Part shown: piece after piece, positions 8,347 through 16,172 of the stretch
Layout: the number at the start of each line of letters is the position of its first letter
Numbering within the stretch: position 1 is the first letter of the stretch
Assembly (NCBI GenBank): GCA_903858185.1
Contig: CAIOHT010000094.1
Coordinates: 1 to 64,000, forward strand
From: an uncultured Caulobacterales bacterium
Lineage (GTDB): Bacteria; Pseudomonadota; Alphaproteobacteria; Caulobacterales; Caulobacteraceae
Reading direction: 5' to 3'
Length of the DNA: 64,000 bases
Position numbers and translations under genes: made by a program
Notes under the pieces: generated by a model
What the model saw: only the letters and a program-made list of their open reading frames with translations
Databases searched by the model: none
Told to the model about the DNA's origin: nothing

Positions 8347-9680
8347 CGGTATGGCGCACCCTGTTGATTGCGCTGGTTCTGGGTCTTGGGCCGATCGCGG
8401 GGGGCGCGCGGGCCGCTACGCCTGTCGCGCCCGAAGACACGGAAGCCTACTGGATCGGTCTGCTGGACAAGGGCAAGGCGCTATATGAGGCTGGCCGGTA
8501 TGTCGAAGCCGAAGCGCCGATGCGCAAGCTGTACGAAGCCTCGCTGGCAGCCCTGGGCGCCGACAAGCCGCTGACCCAGGTCGCAGGAATCAATCTCGGC
8601 GCCATCCTGAGCCGCCAGGGTCGCTACACTGAAGCCATCGCCGTTCTGGCGTCAGTCCTTGAGGCGGAAATCCGGGTTCTTGGCGAGAGCGATCCCGCGA
8701 GCCTCAAGACCGCCAGCGCCTATGCCCAGACTCTGCGGCTCGCGGGGCGGCTGGACGAAGCCCGTGTTTTGCACGAGCGGACGCTCGTCCTGTACCGGCA
8801 GATCGGTCGCGACGAAAATGTGCTGGAAGAAATGAACAACCTGGCCGCCGTGCTCTCGGACATGGGACGCACGTCGGAGGCAGAGGGCCTCTATCGTCAG
8901 GCCTGGGCAGGGCTCGAGCGGCTGCGCGGGGAGAGCGACGCCAGGACCCTGGTGGCGGCCTCGAACGTCGGGACGGCGGTGATGGAAGCCGGCCGGCCCG
9001 CCGAGGCGGAGCCGATCCTCCGGCGAGTCTGGTTAGCCCGTCAGGCCACGCTGGGGGACGATCATCCCGAAACCCTGCATGCGGCGATCAATCTGGCCGC
9101 TGCCGTCGATCAAACAGGCCGTCCTGAGGAAGCCGCGGTTCTCCAGCGCGACATCTGGGACCGACTCCGGAAGGTTCTGGGTGACACCCATCCGGTCACC
9201 CTCACAGCGGCCAACAACTACGCGGGTATGCTCGATCCAGTGCGCGATGCCGCGCAACGCGAGCAGATCCTGAGGCAGGTGCTCGATGTGCGGCGGCGCG
9301 ACCTTGGCGAGGACCATCCCGACACGCTCACGTCGATCAACAACCTCGGCCTGGCGCTCGCGAAGGCCGGTCAGACCGCCGAGGCGGAATCGCTGGTGAG
9401 CCGCTCGACTGCCGGCTTCGCGGCCAGACTGACGCCGGGCGCCCCGCCGCCGCTCAATCTGGTCACCGCCTACGGCAATCTCGGCAAGCTGCGTCTGGAC
9501 CTGGGCCGTTCCGAGGGCGCCTACGAAGCGTACGGCGAGGGCACCAGGGCGCTCCGGAGGCGCTTCGTTGATCGTCGCGCCACCGGAGGATCGCAAGAGG
9601 CTCGCGCGGGCCTGCGCGCCGGACGGGACATCTTCCTTGGACAGGTCCGGGCAGGGTGGGCGTGGGCGCATCAACCCTGA
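8343..9680 (+). CDS. Exported TPR protein, paralogue of the preceding gene
   Basis: 445 residues. The ATG overlaps the stop of the upstream TPR gene by 4 nt. A signal peptide of about 25 residues (ends GGARA) is followed by about eight 42-residue TPR units of the kinesin-light-chain type with the same HPDTL/HPVTL loop signature. The C-terminus, after RRRFVDRRATGG, reads RDIFLGQVRAGWAWAHQP, closely matching the paralogue. The shared tail suggests a common docking function. It is the last gene before tRNA-Val; no terminator with a T tract is visible in the 75-nt gap. Confidence 0.85.
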   Translation: MTVWRTLLIALVLGLGPIAGGARAATPVAPEDTEAYWIGLLDKGKALYEAGRYVEAEAPMRKLYEASLAALGADKPLTQVAGINLGAILSRQGRYTEAIAVLASVLEAEIRVLGESDPASLKTASAYAQTLRLAGRLDEARVLHERTLVLYRQIGRDENVLEEMNNLAAVLSDMGRTSEAEGLYRQAWAGLERLRGESDARTLVAASNVGTAVMEAGRPAEAEPILRRVWLARQATLGDDHPETLHAAINLAAAVDQTGRPEEAAVLQRDIWDRLRKVLGDTHPVTLTAANNYAGMLDPVRDAAQREQILRQVLDVRRRDLGEDHPDTLTSINNLGLALAKAGQTAEAESLVSRSTAGFAARLTPGAPPPLNLVTAYGNLGKLRLDLGRSEGAYEAYGEGTRALRRRFVDRRATGGSQEARAGLRAGRDIFLGQVRAGWAWAHQP

Positions 9681-9708
9681 GATGGCCCCGCTCGCCGAGG
9701 CGTTCCAT

Positions 9709-9737
9709 TTGCCAGCCGACGAAACCGTCTGTAGGGC
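9709..9737 (+). promoter_or_regulatory. Putative promoter of tRNA-Val
   Basis: TTGCCA (9709-9714) and TAGGGC (9732-9737) are separated by 17 bp, with the mature tRNA starting 18 nt downstream of the -10 element. The -35 element is good and the -10 element is weak. Confidence 0.4.
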
Positions 9738-9755
9738 AGGGCGTTCGCAAGAACC

Positions 9756-9832
9756 GGGCGGCTAGCTCAGCTGGTCAGAGCACCTCGTTTACACCGAGGG
9801 GGTCGGGGGTTCGAACCCCTCGCCGCCCACCA
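9756..9832 (+). tRNA. tRNA-Val (anticodon UAC)
   Basis: A full cloverleaf can be drawn. The acceptor stem is GGGCGGC/GCCGCCC, the D arm contains TAGCTCAG, the anticodon stem CCTCG/CGAGG holds the loop TTTACAC (anticodon TAC), and the T arm contains GGTTCGAACCC. The discriminator A and the CCA end are encoded (9830-9832). Confidence 0.97.
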
Positions 9833-9949
9833 GCCTTCGCGCACTGAGCCGCCCTCGGCCCGGGCGCGCCGTGAGACGCCGAGGCGATCCTGCCGAGGCC
9901 TCGGCGAAGGCGGACCGATCCAAAGTCGCGCGGCGCGCGTATCACTTCC

Positions 9950-10747
9950 ATGATCGCACTGATCCTGTCCGTTTCGCTCGGCCTGTCGCTGGCCATGATG
10001 CTTGTCTGGGCCTACCAGCGGGCGGTCTCAAACGGGGGCTGGACGGACGTCGGCTGGACCTTCGTCACAGGCGCGGCCGGCGTGGTCTATGCGCTCTGGC
10101 CTGGCCCGGACGGGATTTCGCCCCGCCAGTGGCTCTGCGCCGTGCTCATCGCCCTCTGGTCTGTGCGCCTCGGAACGCATCTGGCTCGCCGCGTTGGCGG
10201 GACGCCGGGCGAGGACGCCCGCTACGCCGCGTTCCGTCGCCAGTGGGCGCCGCACTTCCAGCGCCGCATGTTCAGCTTCCTGCAGACCCAGGCCGCAGCC
10301 GGCGCGCTTCTGGCGCTGGCGGTGCTGGCGGCGGCGCGCAATCCGGCGCCCGGACTGGGCTGGCAGGACCTGGCCGGCGTGGCGCTCATGATCGGCGCGA
10401 TCCTCGGCGAAGGTCTCGCCGACGCCCAACTGGCCCGCTGGAAGCGAGATCCGGCCAACCATGGCGGCATTTGCGAGGTCGGCCTTTGGGGCTGGTCACG
10501 CCATCCGAACTATTTCTTCGAGTGGCTGGTCTGGCTGGCCTGGCCGGTGATCGCCATCGGTCCCGGGCATTCCTGGGGTCTCGTCGCGCTGATCGGCCCG
10601 GCCTTCATCCTGCTGCTCCTGATCAAGGTCTCCGGCCTGCCGCCGCTGGAGGCGGCCATGCTGCGCTCGCGCGGGGATGCCTGGCGAGACTACCAGCGCC
10701 GCGTCTCCGCCTTTGTCCCCCTGCCGCCCCGAAAGGTCCGTCCATGA
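9950..10747 (+). CDS. DUF1295 membrane protein (steroid 5-alpha-reductase-like)
   Basis: 265 residues with about six to seven membrane helices. The C-terminal third has the family signature GWSRHPNYFFEW followed by a last helix and a terminal motif around GDAWRDYQRRVSAFVP. Relatives include steroid 5-alpha-reductases and isoprenylcysteine methyltransferase-like proteins, and the reaction of DUF1295 members is mostly unknown. The gene overlaps the next one (a cyclopropane-synthase-like methyltransferase) by 4 nt, a common pairing in proteobacteria that points to a joint role in modifying lipids. No clear Shine-Dalgarno sequence precedes the ATG. Confidence 0.85.
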   Translation: MIALILSVSLGLSLAMMLVWAYQRAVSNGGWTDVGWTFVTGAAGVVYALWPGPDGISPRQWLCAVLIALWSVRLGTHLARRVGGTPGEDARYAAFRRQWAPHFQRRMFSFLQTQAAAGALLALAVLAAARNPAPGLGWQDLAGVALMIGAILGEGLADAQLARWKRDPANHGGICEVGLWGWSRHPNYFFEWLVWLAWPVIAIGPGHSWGLVALIGPAFILLLLIKVSGLPPLEAAMLRSRGDAWRDYQRRVSAFVPLPPRKVRP

Positions 10748-11766
10748 GCCTGATCGCCGCCGCCATCCATGCCGCCGAGGGCCTGCCCGCGCCGGACAGC
10801 CTGCGTCGCGCCGCCATCTCCTGGCTTGTGGAAGGGCAGCGTCGCGAATTGCTGGCCCTGCCCAAGGATGCGCCGGCGGCCTTCGCCCGCGACATGCGCC
10901 AGCGGCCGATCGCCGAGCACGTCGACGCCGCCAATGACCAGCACTACGAGTTGCCGCCGGAGTTCTTCCGCCTCGTGCTCGGGCCGCGCCTGAAATACTC
11001 GAGCTGCCTGTACGAGCCGGCAGACACGATCGGCCTGGCTGAGGTGCGGGCGCTGGCGCAGACCTGCGAGCATGCCGGACTGGCCGATGGCCAGACGATC
11101 CTCGAGCTCGGTTGCGGCTGGGGGTCGCTGAGTCTCTGGATGGCCCAGACCTATCCGAACGCGAAGATCACCGCCGTCTCCAACTCGCATGGGCAGCGCC
11201 GGCATATCGAGGCCCAGGCGCGTGAACGTGGTCTGAGCAACCTCAAGGTCGTGACCCAGGACGCCAACCTGTTCGAGCCCGAGGGCCGGTTCGACCGGAT
11301 CGTTTCGGTCGAGATGTTCGAGCATATGGCCAACTGGGATCAGCTGCTCGGCCGCGCGCGGTCGTGGCTCAAGCCCGAGGGCAGGCTCTTCCTGCACGTC
11401 TTTTCCAGCAGGACAGCCCCCTACCGCTTCACGCACGAAGATCCATCGGACTGGATTGGGAAGTACTTTTTCACCGGCGGCTTCATGCCCAGCCATGACC
11501 TGATCCGCGACTTCTCCGACCTGTTCACCGTCGAGGCCGACTGGCGCTGGAACGGCAAACACTACGAGAAGACCGCGCTGGACTGGCTGGCCAACATGGA
11601 TCGCCATGACATGGCCGTCCGCCGGATCATGAAGGACGTCTATGGCAAGGATGCGGATCTCTGGCGGCGTCGCTGGCGGCTGTTCTTCCTGGCAACCGCC
11701 GGCCTGTTCGGTCATCGCGCCGGCGAAGAGTGGGGCGTCAGCCACTACCGGCTGGCGCCGGCCTAG
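10744..11766 (+). CDS. SAM-dependent methyltransferase, cyclopropane-synthase / coclaurine N-methyltransferase-like
   Basis: 340 residues from ATG 10744, which overlaps the DUF1295 stop by 4 nt; the open frame continues upstream to 9871 but that part lies inside DUF1295. The N-terminal NDQHYELPPEFFRLVLG and the SAM motif LELGCGWGS (about 120-128) are followed by VSVEMFEHM and a C-terminal YFFTGGFMPSHDL. These are features of the cyclopropane-fatty-acyl-phospholipid synthase superfamily, in the branch related to plant coclaurine N-methyltransferase. The acceptor is unknown; with DUF1295 next to it a fatty acyl chain is plausible. Confidence 0.88.
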   Translation: MSLIAAAIHAAEGLPAPDSLRRAAISWLVEGQRRELLALPKDAPAAFARDMRQRPIAEHVDAANDQHYELPPEFFRLVLGPRLKYSSCLYEPADTIGLAEVRALAQTCEHAGLADGQTILELGCGWGSLSLWMAQTYPNAKITAVSNSHGQRRHIEAQARERGLSNLKVVTQDANLFEPEGRFDRIVSVEMFEHMANWDQLLGRARSWLKPEGRLFLHVFSSRTAPYRFTHEDPSDWIGKYFFTGGFMPSHDLIRDFSDLFTVEADWRWNGKHYEKTALDWLANMDRHDMAVRRIMKDVYGKDADLWRRRWRLFFLATAGLFGHRAGEEWGVSHYRLAPA

Positions 11767-13022
11767 ATCAGCGCCTCAAGCACGCCCTCTGCATCGCGGG
11801 CGGCCATGTCAGCGGCGATTGCGGCGCCCAGGGCCGCTGCCGCCGCACGATAGGCGGGGTCCTCAAGCAACCCGGTGACGGCTACCGCGATCTTTTCCGG
11901 CGAGGCGTCGCGCTCCAGCATCAGTCCCGCCCCGCGGGCAGTGACGCGCATGGCGTTGTCGCGCTGGTCGCGCAAGCCCGGCAGGATCAGCAGGGGAAGG
12001 CCCGCCATCAGCGGCCGGATCGTTGAGCCGTGGCCGCCGTGCGTGATGAACAGCACCGCCTTGTCGAACAGGGCGCCGTGCGGGGCGCTCGGCGCCACCT
12101 TCACATTGCCCGGCGCGGTGAAATCCGCCTGATCCAGCGTGGGACCCAGCGTGACCAGGGCGCGGACGGGCAGGGCGCCGAGCGCTTCGATACAGCGCCG
12201 CAGCAGGTCCTCCTGCGCCTCGTACAGGCCGGATGATGTCACCACCACCAGAGGGCGGGCGTCGTGTGGCGACCAGGGACCGTCCCAGTTCTCTGACCCG
12301 ACAGGGTCGCCCACGTAGGGCCCGACGTAGACGAAAGGCTCGACCAGTGGATCGGGCGCGAAGTCGAAGCTGCGGCTGGTGGCCAGCAGAATGCCCCGGG
12401 CGACCTCCAGCTGGCCGAACAGATCGGCGAGCGGCGGAAGGCCGAGGCCCTCGCGGGCGGCGTTCAGGTCAGGAAGACCGGCCTGGAACAGCATCCGCGT
12501 GGTCTGGCCGACCATCTGGTGGAGCATGACATCCTGATCGCTCGCGGCCGGCGCCATGCCGGCGCCGAACGGCGGCATGCCGGCAAGGGTCGGGAACGGC
12601 CAGACATTGGCGCAGAACAGCGCCAGCGGGACCTTCGCCGCCTCGGCCGCCATCATTGTGCCGAACAGAAGCTCCTGACTGACGACCAGATCGAAGTCTG
12701 CCGAATCGAGCGCCTCCAGGACGTCCCGGGCATAGAGCGCGGCCGGTCCTGCGATCAGGCGGCCGCAGAGGTTCTGGATACCCTCGGCCGGGTTGTCGGC
12801 TTCCCAGTCGCGCAGGAGGTCGCTGGCGGCGGTCTTGTCGGGACGAGACGGCGCGTGCCGCCAGGGGCGGAACGGCAGCCCGAGCGCTTCAGCCTCCGGG
12901 CCGTTGCAGACGTCACTGAGCACGAGCACCTGATGGCCCCGGTCCAGCAGGCCGCGGGCGACCAGCATCATCGGCTGGACGTGACCGCCGCCTTCCCAGG
13001 TGGTGAACAGAAATCGCGCCAT
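11763..13022 (-). CDS. GT1-type (UGT/MGT-like) glycosyltransferase
   Basis: 419 residues from ATG 13022, with AGGGGG about 6 nt upstream; the longer frame to 13085 adds a poor extension. The N-terminal Rossmann fold starts MARFLFTTWEGGGHVQP. The C-terminal donor-binding half has THGGHGS (about 327-333) and PGLRDQRDNA (about 348-357), typical of UDP-sugar transferases acting on small lipophilic acceptors such as carotenoids, macrolides or sterols. It is convergent with, and overlaps by 4 nt, the methyltransferase gene. The acceptor is unknown and there are no pathway genes nearby. Confidence 0.85.
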   Translation of the reverse strand: MARFLFTTWEGGGHVQPMMLVARGLLDRGHQVLVLSDVCNGPEAEALGLPFRPWRHAPSRPDKTAASDLLRDWEADNPAEGIQNLCGRLIAGPAALYARDVLEALDSADFDLVVSQELLFGTMMAAEAAKVPLALFCANVWPFPTLAGMPPFGAGMAPAASDQDVMLHQMVGQTTRMLFQAGLPDLNAAREGLGLPPLADLFGQLEVARGILLATSRSFDFAPDPLVEPFVYVGPYVGDPVGSENWDGPWSPHDARPLVVVTSSGLYEAQEDLLRRCIEALGALPVRALVTLGPTLDQADFTAPGNVKVAPSAPHGALFDKAVLFITHGGHGSTIRPLMAGLPLLILPGLRDQRDNAMRVTARGAGLMLERDASPEKIAVAVTGLLEDPAYRAAAAALGAAIAADMAARDAEGVLEALI

Positions 13023-13090
13023 GGGTCCCCCTGACGTCTGGCCTAGACCGCAGGCGCAGCGTCCGCAAGGCCGTTGACAGTTCAACGAAG

Positions 13091-13102
13091 AGTGATATCA
13101 CT
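13091..13102. promoter_or_regulatory. Perfect palindrome AGTGATATCACT, candidate operator of the SPFH operon
   Basis: A 12-bp perfect palindrome lies 24 bp upstream of the SPFH start codon. A TTGACA sequence (13074-13079) precedes it and may be the -35 element, which would put the palindrome over the -10 region. The Arc-like protein encoded by the second gene of the operon is a natural candidate to bind it. No experimental precedent is known to me. Confidence 0.4.
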
Positions 13103-13126
13103 TTGATACCATTTCAGGAGGGGCCG

Positions 13127-14020
13127 ATGGCCGAACATGGAAGCATCAACCGCACCACGGAACGACCCGGGGGCGGCAACAATGGCGGACTGATCCTGCT
13201 GGCCATGCTGGCCTTGCTCGGGGTTGGAATCTGGCTGGTGACGAAGATCGAAAGCCTCGGCGGCGCGACCCAGGGCATTTTCGGCATCATCCTGATCATA
13301 CTCGCCTCCTTCGGCATGGCCGGCTTCTACTCCCTGCAGCCCAACGAGGGCGCGGCGATCACCCTGTTCGGCAGCTACAAGGGCACCGACCGCACCACCG
13401 GCCTGCGCTGGGTGCTGCCCTGGTACGGCCGCAAGAAGATCAGCCTGCGGGTGCGCAACGTCACCAGCGAGATGCTCAAGGTCAACGACAAGCGCGGCAA
13501 TCCGATCGAGATCGCCGCCAACGTCGTGTGGCGCGTCGAGGATTCGGCGCAGGCCCTGTTCGACGTCGACGACTATGTCGCCTTCATCAACATCCAGATC
13601 GAGACCGCCCTGCGCGAGACGGCGCGGCACTATGCCTACGACCACGCCGAGGACGAGGAGCCGACCCTGCGCGCGGACGCCGAAATCGTCGGCGAGAAAC
13701 TGAAGGAAGATCTCCAGGCGCGGGTCGCGGTCGCCGGCATCGCCATCGACGAGACCCATCTGATGCATCTGGCATACGCCCCGGAGATCGCCGGCGCCAT
13801 GCTGCGGCGCCAGCAGGCTGAGGCCGTGCTCGCCGCGCGCCGGACCATCGTCATCGGCGCCGTCAGCATGGTGGAGAGCGCTCTGAACCAGCTCAGCGAG
13901 CGGGGCGTGGTGCACCTCGACGACGAGCGCAAGGCGACCATGGTCTCGAACCTGCTCGTGGTGCTTTGCGGCGACCGCGACGCCCAACCCGTGCTGAACA
14001 CCGGCACCCTCTACGGGTGA
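13127..14020 (+). CDS. SPFH/Band-7 domain membrane protein
   Basis: 297 residues from ATG 13127, preceded by a strong AGGAGGGG. Two N-terminal membrane helices (about 21-38 and 50-69) are followed by an SPFH/prohibitin-like domain (about 70-275) with [12 protein letters not shown] and a coiled segment [18 protein letters not shown]. Such proteins form membrane microdomain scaffolds, often with proteases. It lies 3 nt upstream of a tiny Arc-like gene, a pairing that I have seen repeatedly in proteobacteria. The last 40 residues ([20 protein letters not shown]) are typical of this subfamily. Confidence 0.88.
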   Translation: MAEHGSINRTTERPGGGNNGGLILLAMLALLGVGIWLVTKIESLGGATQGIFGIILIILASFGMAGFYSLQPNEGAAITLFGSYKGTDRTTGLRWVLPWYGRKKISLRVRNVTSEMLKVNDKRGNPIEIAANVVWRVEDSAQALFDVDDYVAFINIQIETALRETARHYAYDHAEDEEPTLRADAEIVGEKLKEDLQARVAVAGIAIDETHLMHLAYAPEIAGAMLRRQQAEAVLAARRTIVIGAVSMVESALNQLSERGVVHLDDERKATMVSNLLVVLCGDRDAQPVLNTGTLYG

Positions 14021-14023
14021 GAT

Positions 14024-14200
14024 GTGGCCAGTCCGGGAAAACGCGCCTTCCTGTTGCGGGTGAAGCCCGAGGTGCTCGACGCTGTCGAGCGCCTCGCGGC
14101 CGCAGAACTGCGCAGCGTCAACGCGCAGCTCGAGGTGCTTCTGCGCGAGGCGCTGGCCCGGCGGGGCGTGTCGCGCCCGAAGGACAGTGAGGGCCGCTAG
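14024..14200 (+). CDS. Arc-like ribbon-helix-helix DNA-binding protein (58 aa)
   Basis: A small gene starting at GTG 14024, 3 nt after the SPFH stop. The protein begins MASPGKRAFLLRVKPEVLDA and continues with ERLAAAELRSVNAQLEVLLR. This is the Arc/MetJ ribbon-helix-helix pattern: a short beta strand (AFLLRV), helix 1 and helix 2 with the SVNAQLE turn. The adjacent ATG at 14022 is in another frame and stops early. It probably binds as a dimer to palindromic DNA, possibly the palindrome at 13091-13102, and so may regulate its own operon. It overlaps the end of the convergent NUDIX gene by 4 nt. Confidence 0.8.
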   Translation: MASPGKRAFLLRVKPEVLDAVERLAAAELRSVNAQLEVLLREALARRGVSRPKDSEGR

Positions 14201-14700
14201 CCGCCCTTTGATCCGGCGAAGGCCTCGATAATCGCCCGAAGCTCGATCTCCTCGACCATTCGGGCCGCTTCGAGTGCTGGTAGCCACCGGCGATTGCGCT
14301 GGCGCCGTTCCGGCCAGTCCTTGGCCTCGACCGAGACTTCCAGCGGATAGACATCGACCCGGCAACGCTGCGGCGGGCCCGACTTCATGCGCTTGCGGTA
14401 GCGGAAGACGCCAACCGGGAGGGCGTCGACCTTGCCCCGCACGCCGGCTTCTTCCCAGGCCTCCAGGGCGGCGGCGTCGTGGGCGGCGAGGTTGATCATC
14501 GGCCAGCCCTTGGGAATGACCCAGCGCCGGGTTTCCCGCGACGTGATCATCAGGATCTCGACGCCGTCCCTGCCCTGGCGCCAGGGCAGGGCAGCATACT
14601 GCTGGCGATGGGCGACCCAATCGACGCCACGCAACCGCTCGCGCATCCGCCCGAACAGGGTGCGGCTACTGCGAAGGCGGATGTTGAGGGTCTTGAGCAA
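14197..14700 (-). CDS. NUDIX hydrolase
   Basis: 167 residues. The NUDIX box spans about 65-87, GWPMINLAAHDAAALEAWEE followed by AGV. The catalytic glutamates E80, E83 and E84 are present, but the first Glu and the Arg of the canonical GX5EX7REUXEEXGU motif are Leu here. This variant (PKGWP...EAxEEAGV) is typical of the diphosphoinositol-polyphosphate/diadenosine-phosphatase-like branch. It hydrolyses nucleoside diphosphates linked to another group; the substrate is not predictable. Convergent with the SPFH-Arc pair. A CtrA-like half-site TTAACCAT lies 25 bp upstream of the start. Confidence 0.85.
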   Translation of the reverse strand: MLKTLNIRLRSSRTLFGRMRERLRGVDWVAHRQQYAALPWRQGRDGVEILMITSRETRRWVIPKGWPMINLAAHDAAALEAWEEAGVRGKVDALPVGVFRYRKRMKSGPPQRCRVDVYPLEVSVEAKDWPERRQRNRRWLPALEAARMVEEIELRAIIEAFAGSKGG

Positions 14701-14712
14701 TCGCCTGCTTTC

Positions 14713-14732
14713 GAATCGAGGGCTTTAACCAT
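14713..14732. promoter_or_regulatory. GANTC site and CtrA-like half-site upstream of the NUDIX gene
   Basis: GAATC (14713-14717) is a CcrM methylation sequence and TTAACCAT (14725-14732) matches the CtrA half-site. Both lie within 35 bp of the NUDIX start codon. In Caulobacterales this combination can mark cell-cycle promoters, but both sequences are short and may occur by chance. Confidence 0.25.
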
Positions 14733-14782
14733 CGAGGATGGGTCCCCTGCGACGGGGGGTCCATAGGCGCGCCGAGGGCGAT

Positions 14783-15412
14783 TCACAGCGCTGACCCGGT
14801 CGCCCCCGACGGCGCCAGGCTGTCGACAATGACCGGTATCATGGCGGCGGCGATCGTCTGGCCTGTCTCCAGGGCCAGCCGGTCGAAGTTGACGGGCAAG
14901 GCCAGGCTGCCGTGAACGGCCGCCCATGCCAGCTGGGCCAGCTGCCCCGGGTCGCCGGCGCGCACGCGGCCTTCGGCCTGGCCTTCCGCGATCGCCGCGA
15001 TCAGCAGAGCATAGAAGACGGCGGTGTCCGGGGCGGCTCTCGGCGGCTTTTCGAGTGACTCCGGACGCACGAACAGGAAGGCTCCCCGGAACAGCTCAGG
15101 CGCACCTGTCGCCACCTCGACGTAGGCTTCGAGCAACTTGCGGATTCGCTCGACCGGATCGGTGGCGGCCCGGGCGATCAGGGTCAGTCGGGCGTTGATC
15201 CGTTCGAGCGGCTGCATCCAGAGGGACTGCATCAGCCCCTGGAGGCTTCCGAAGTAGCTGTAGATGGTTCCGACGCTGACCCCGGCGCGGTCGGCGATCG
15301 CGCGCGCCGAGACGCCGCTGGCTCCCACATCCGCATACAGGCTTGAGGCGGCTGCCTGCAGCTGTCTGCGCGAGGCTTCGCGCTGCTCTTCGGTCGCCGG
15401 CTTGCGGGGCAT
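14783..15412 (-). CDS. TetR-family transcriptional regulator
   Basis: 209 residues. The N-terminal helix-turn-helix spans about 16-60 with VSARAIADRAGVSVGTIYSY, the standard TetR signature. The ligand-binding domain is unremarkable. The start lies 8 nt after the stop of the COQ4-family gene, so both form one leftward operon. The perfect palindrome at 16173-16184 upstream of the operon is the likely operator, which would make it self-regulating. Confidence 0.9.
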   Translation of the reverse strand: MPRKPATEEQREASRRQLQAAASSLYADVGASGVSARAIADRAGVSVGTIYSYFGSLQGLMQSLWMQPLERINARLTLIARAATDPVERIRKLLEAYVEVATGAPELFRGAFLFVRPESLEKPPRAAPDTAVFYALLIAAIAEGQAEGRVRAGDPGQLAQLAWAAVHGSLALPVNFDRLALETGQTIAAAMIPVIVDSLAPSGATGSAL

Positions 15413-15420
15413 CAGTGCGT

Positions 15421-16125
15421 TCAGGCGGCCCGCGCGTGCCGGACCAGGTTCATCCTCGCTCGCAGGACCTCGAGAGGCGTATCCAGTTCATCCTCCCAGC
15501 GTTCGAAGTTGAGGTTGCGGGCGCTGCGTCCATAGCTCCAGCCGTCAACGAAGGCGTCCATCGCCTCGGTGATCATCCCCGGACGCAGGAAGGCCATGTG
15601 CGCCGTGGTCACGGCGACTCGCATGGCGTGGTACGGAAACCGCAGCTGCGCGAGGTAGAAGGCCGCAAGGGCCAGTTCGCCGTAGTGCGTGGCCTCGTAG
15701 CCGGTCAGAACATGCAGGAAGTCGTGGATCTGGAATCCGCGCACCATCATGTAGCTCAGGTCCGGCGGCAGCCGGTCCAGCTTGCCGGACTGGCTGAGTT
15801 CCTCGTTGAACAGGCGGTAGTTGCGACCCAGGTTCTGTTCGAGTTTGTTCTCCAGGATGAAGGCCCGATAGGCGTGGCCGAGCGTGCCTGGCGCACAGGC
15901 GGCCAGTCGCTCCAGCGACAGCGGTTCGGAAATGAACCGTTCCTGCAACAGGGGCTGCGCCTCGGCGATCGCCGCCAGTTCCCGGCTGTAGGCGTCAATC
16001 GCCTCCTGCGGCGCCTCGGCCCACCAGTCGTGGAACAGATGATAGACGCCGTAGTCGAGCGGCGTGTTGACTGACTTGAGGAATTTGCCGGCAAAGGCTT
16101 CGTCGATCGTGGCTTTGGCGCGCAT
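15421..16125 (-). CDS. COQ4-family protein (ubiquinone biosynthesis-like)
   Basis: 234 residues from ATG 16125, preceded by GGGGGAG; the open frame extends 20 residues further but without a ribosome site. The metal-binding signature HDxxH-x11-E is complete: H134, D135, H138 and E150 in IHDFLH...GE. COQ4 acts in ubiquinone head-group processing, in C1 decarboxylation and hydroxylation. Here it is not next to ubi genes but is co-transcribed with a TetR regulator, so it could be a conditionally expressed paralogue with another substrate. The family call is firm, the exact role is not. Confidence 0.82.
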   Translation of the reverse strand: MRAKATIDEAFAGKFLKSVNTPLDYGVYHLFHDWWAEAPQEAIDAYSRELAAIAEAQPLLQERFISEPLSLERLAACAPGTLGHAYRAFILENKLEQNLGRNYRLFNEELSQSGKLDRLPPDLSYMMVRGFQIHDFLHVLTGYEATHYGELALAAFYLAQLRFPYHAMRVAVTTAHMAFLRPGMITEAMDAFVDGWSYGRSARNLNFERWEDELDTPLEVLRARMNLVRHARAA

Positions 16126-16172
16126 GGTCTTGCTCCCCCGTGCATGTTCGATCCGCTGCATGCCACATAAAA

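Noticed and set aside
9871..11766. A long plus-strand frame that would fuse an N-terminal extension to the methyltransferase
   Set aside because: The first 290 codons lie out of frame over the DUF1295 gene. The conserved methyltransferase begins at ATG 10744 with a 4-nt overlap.
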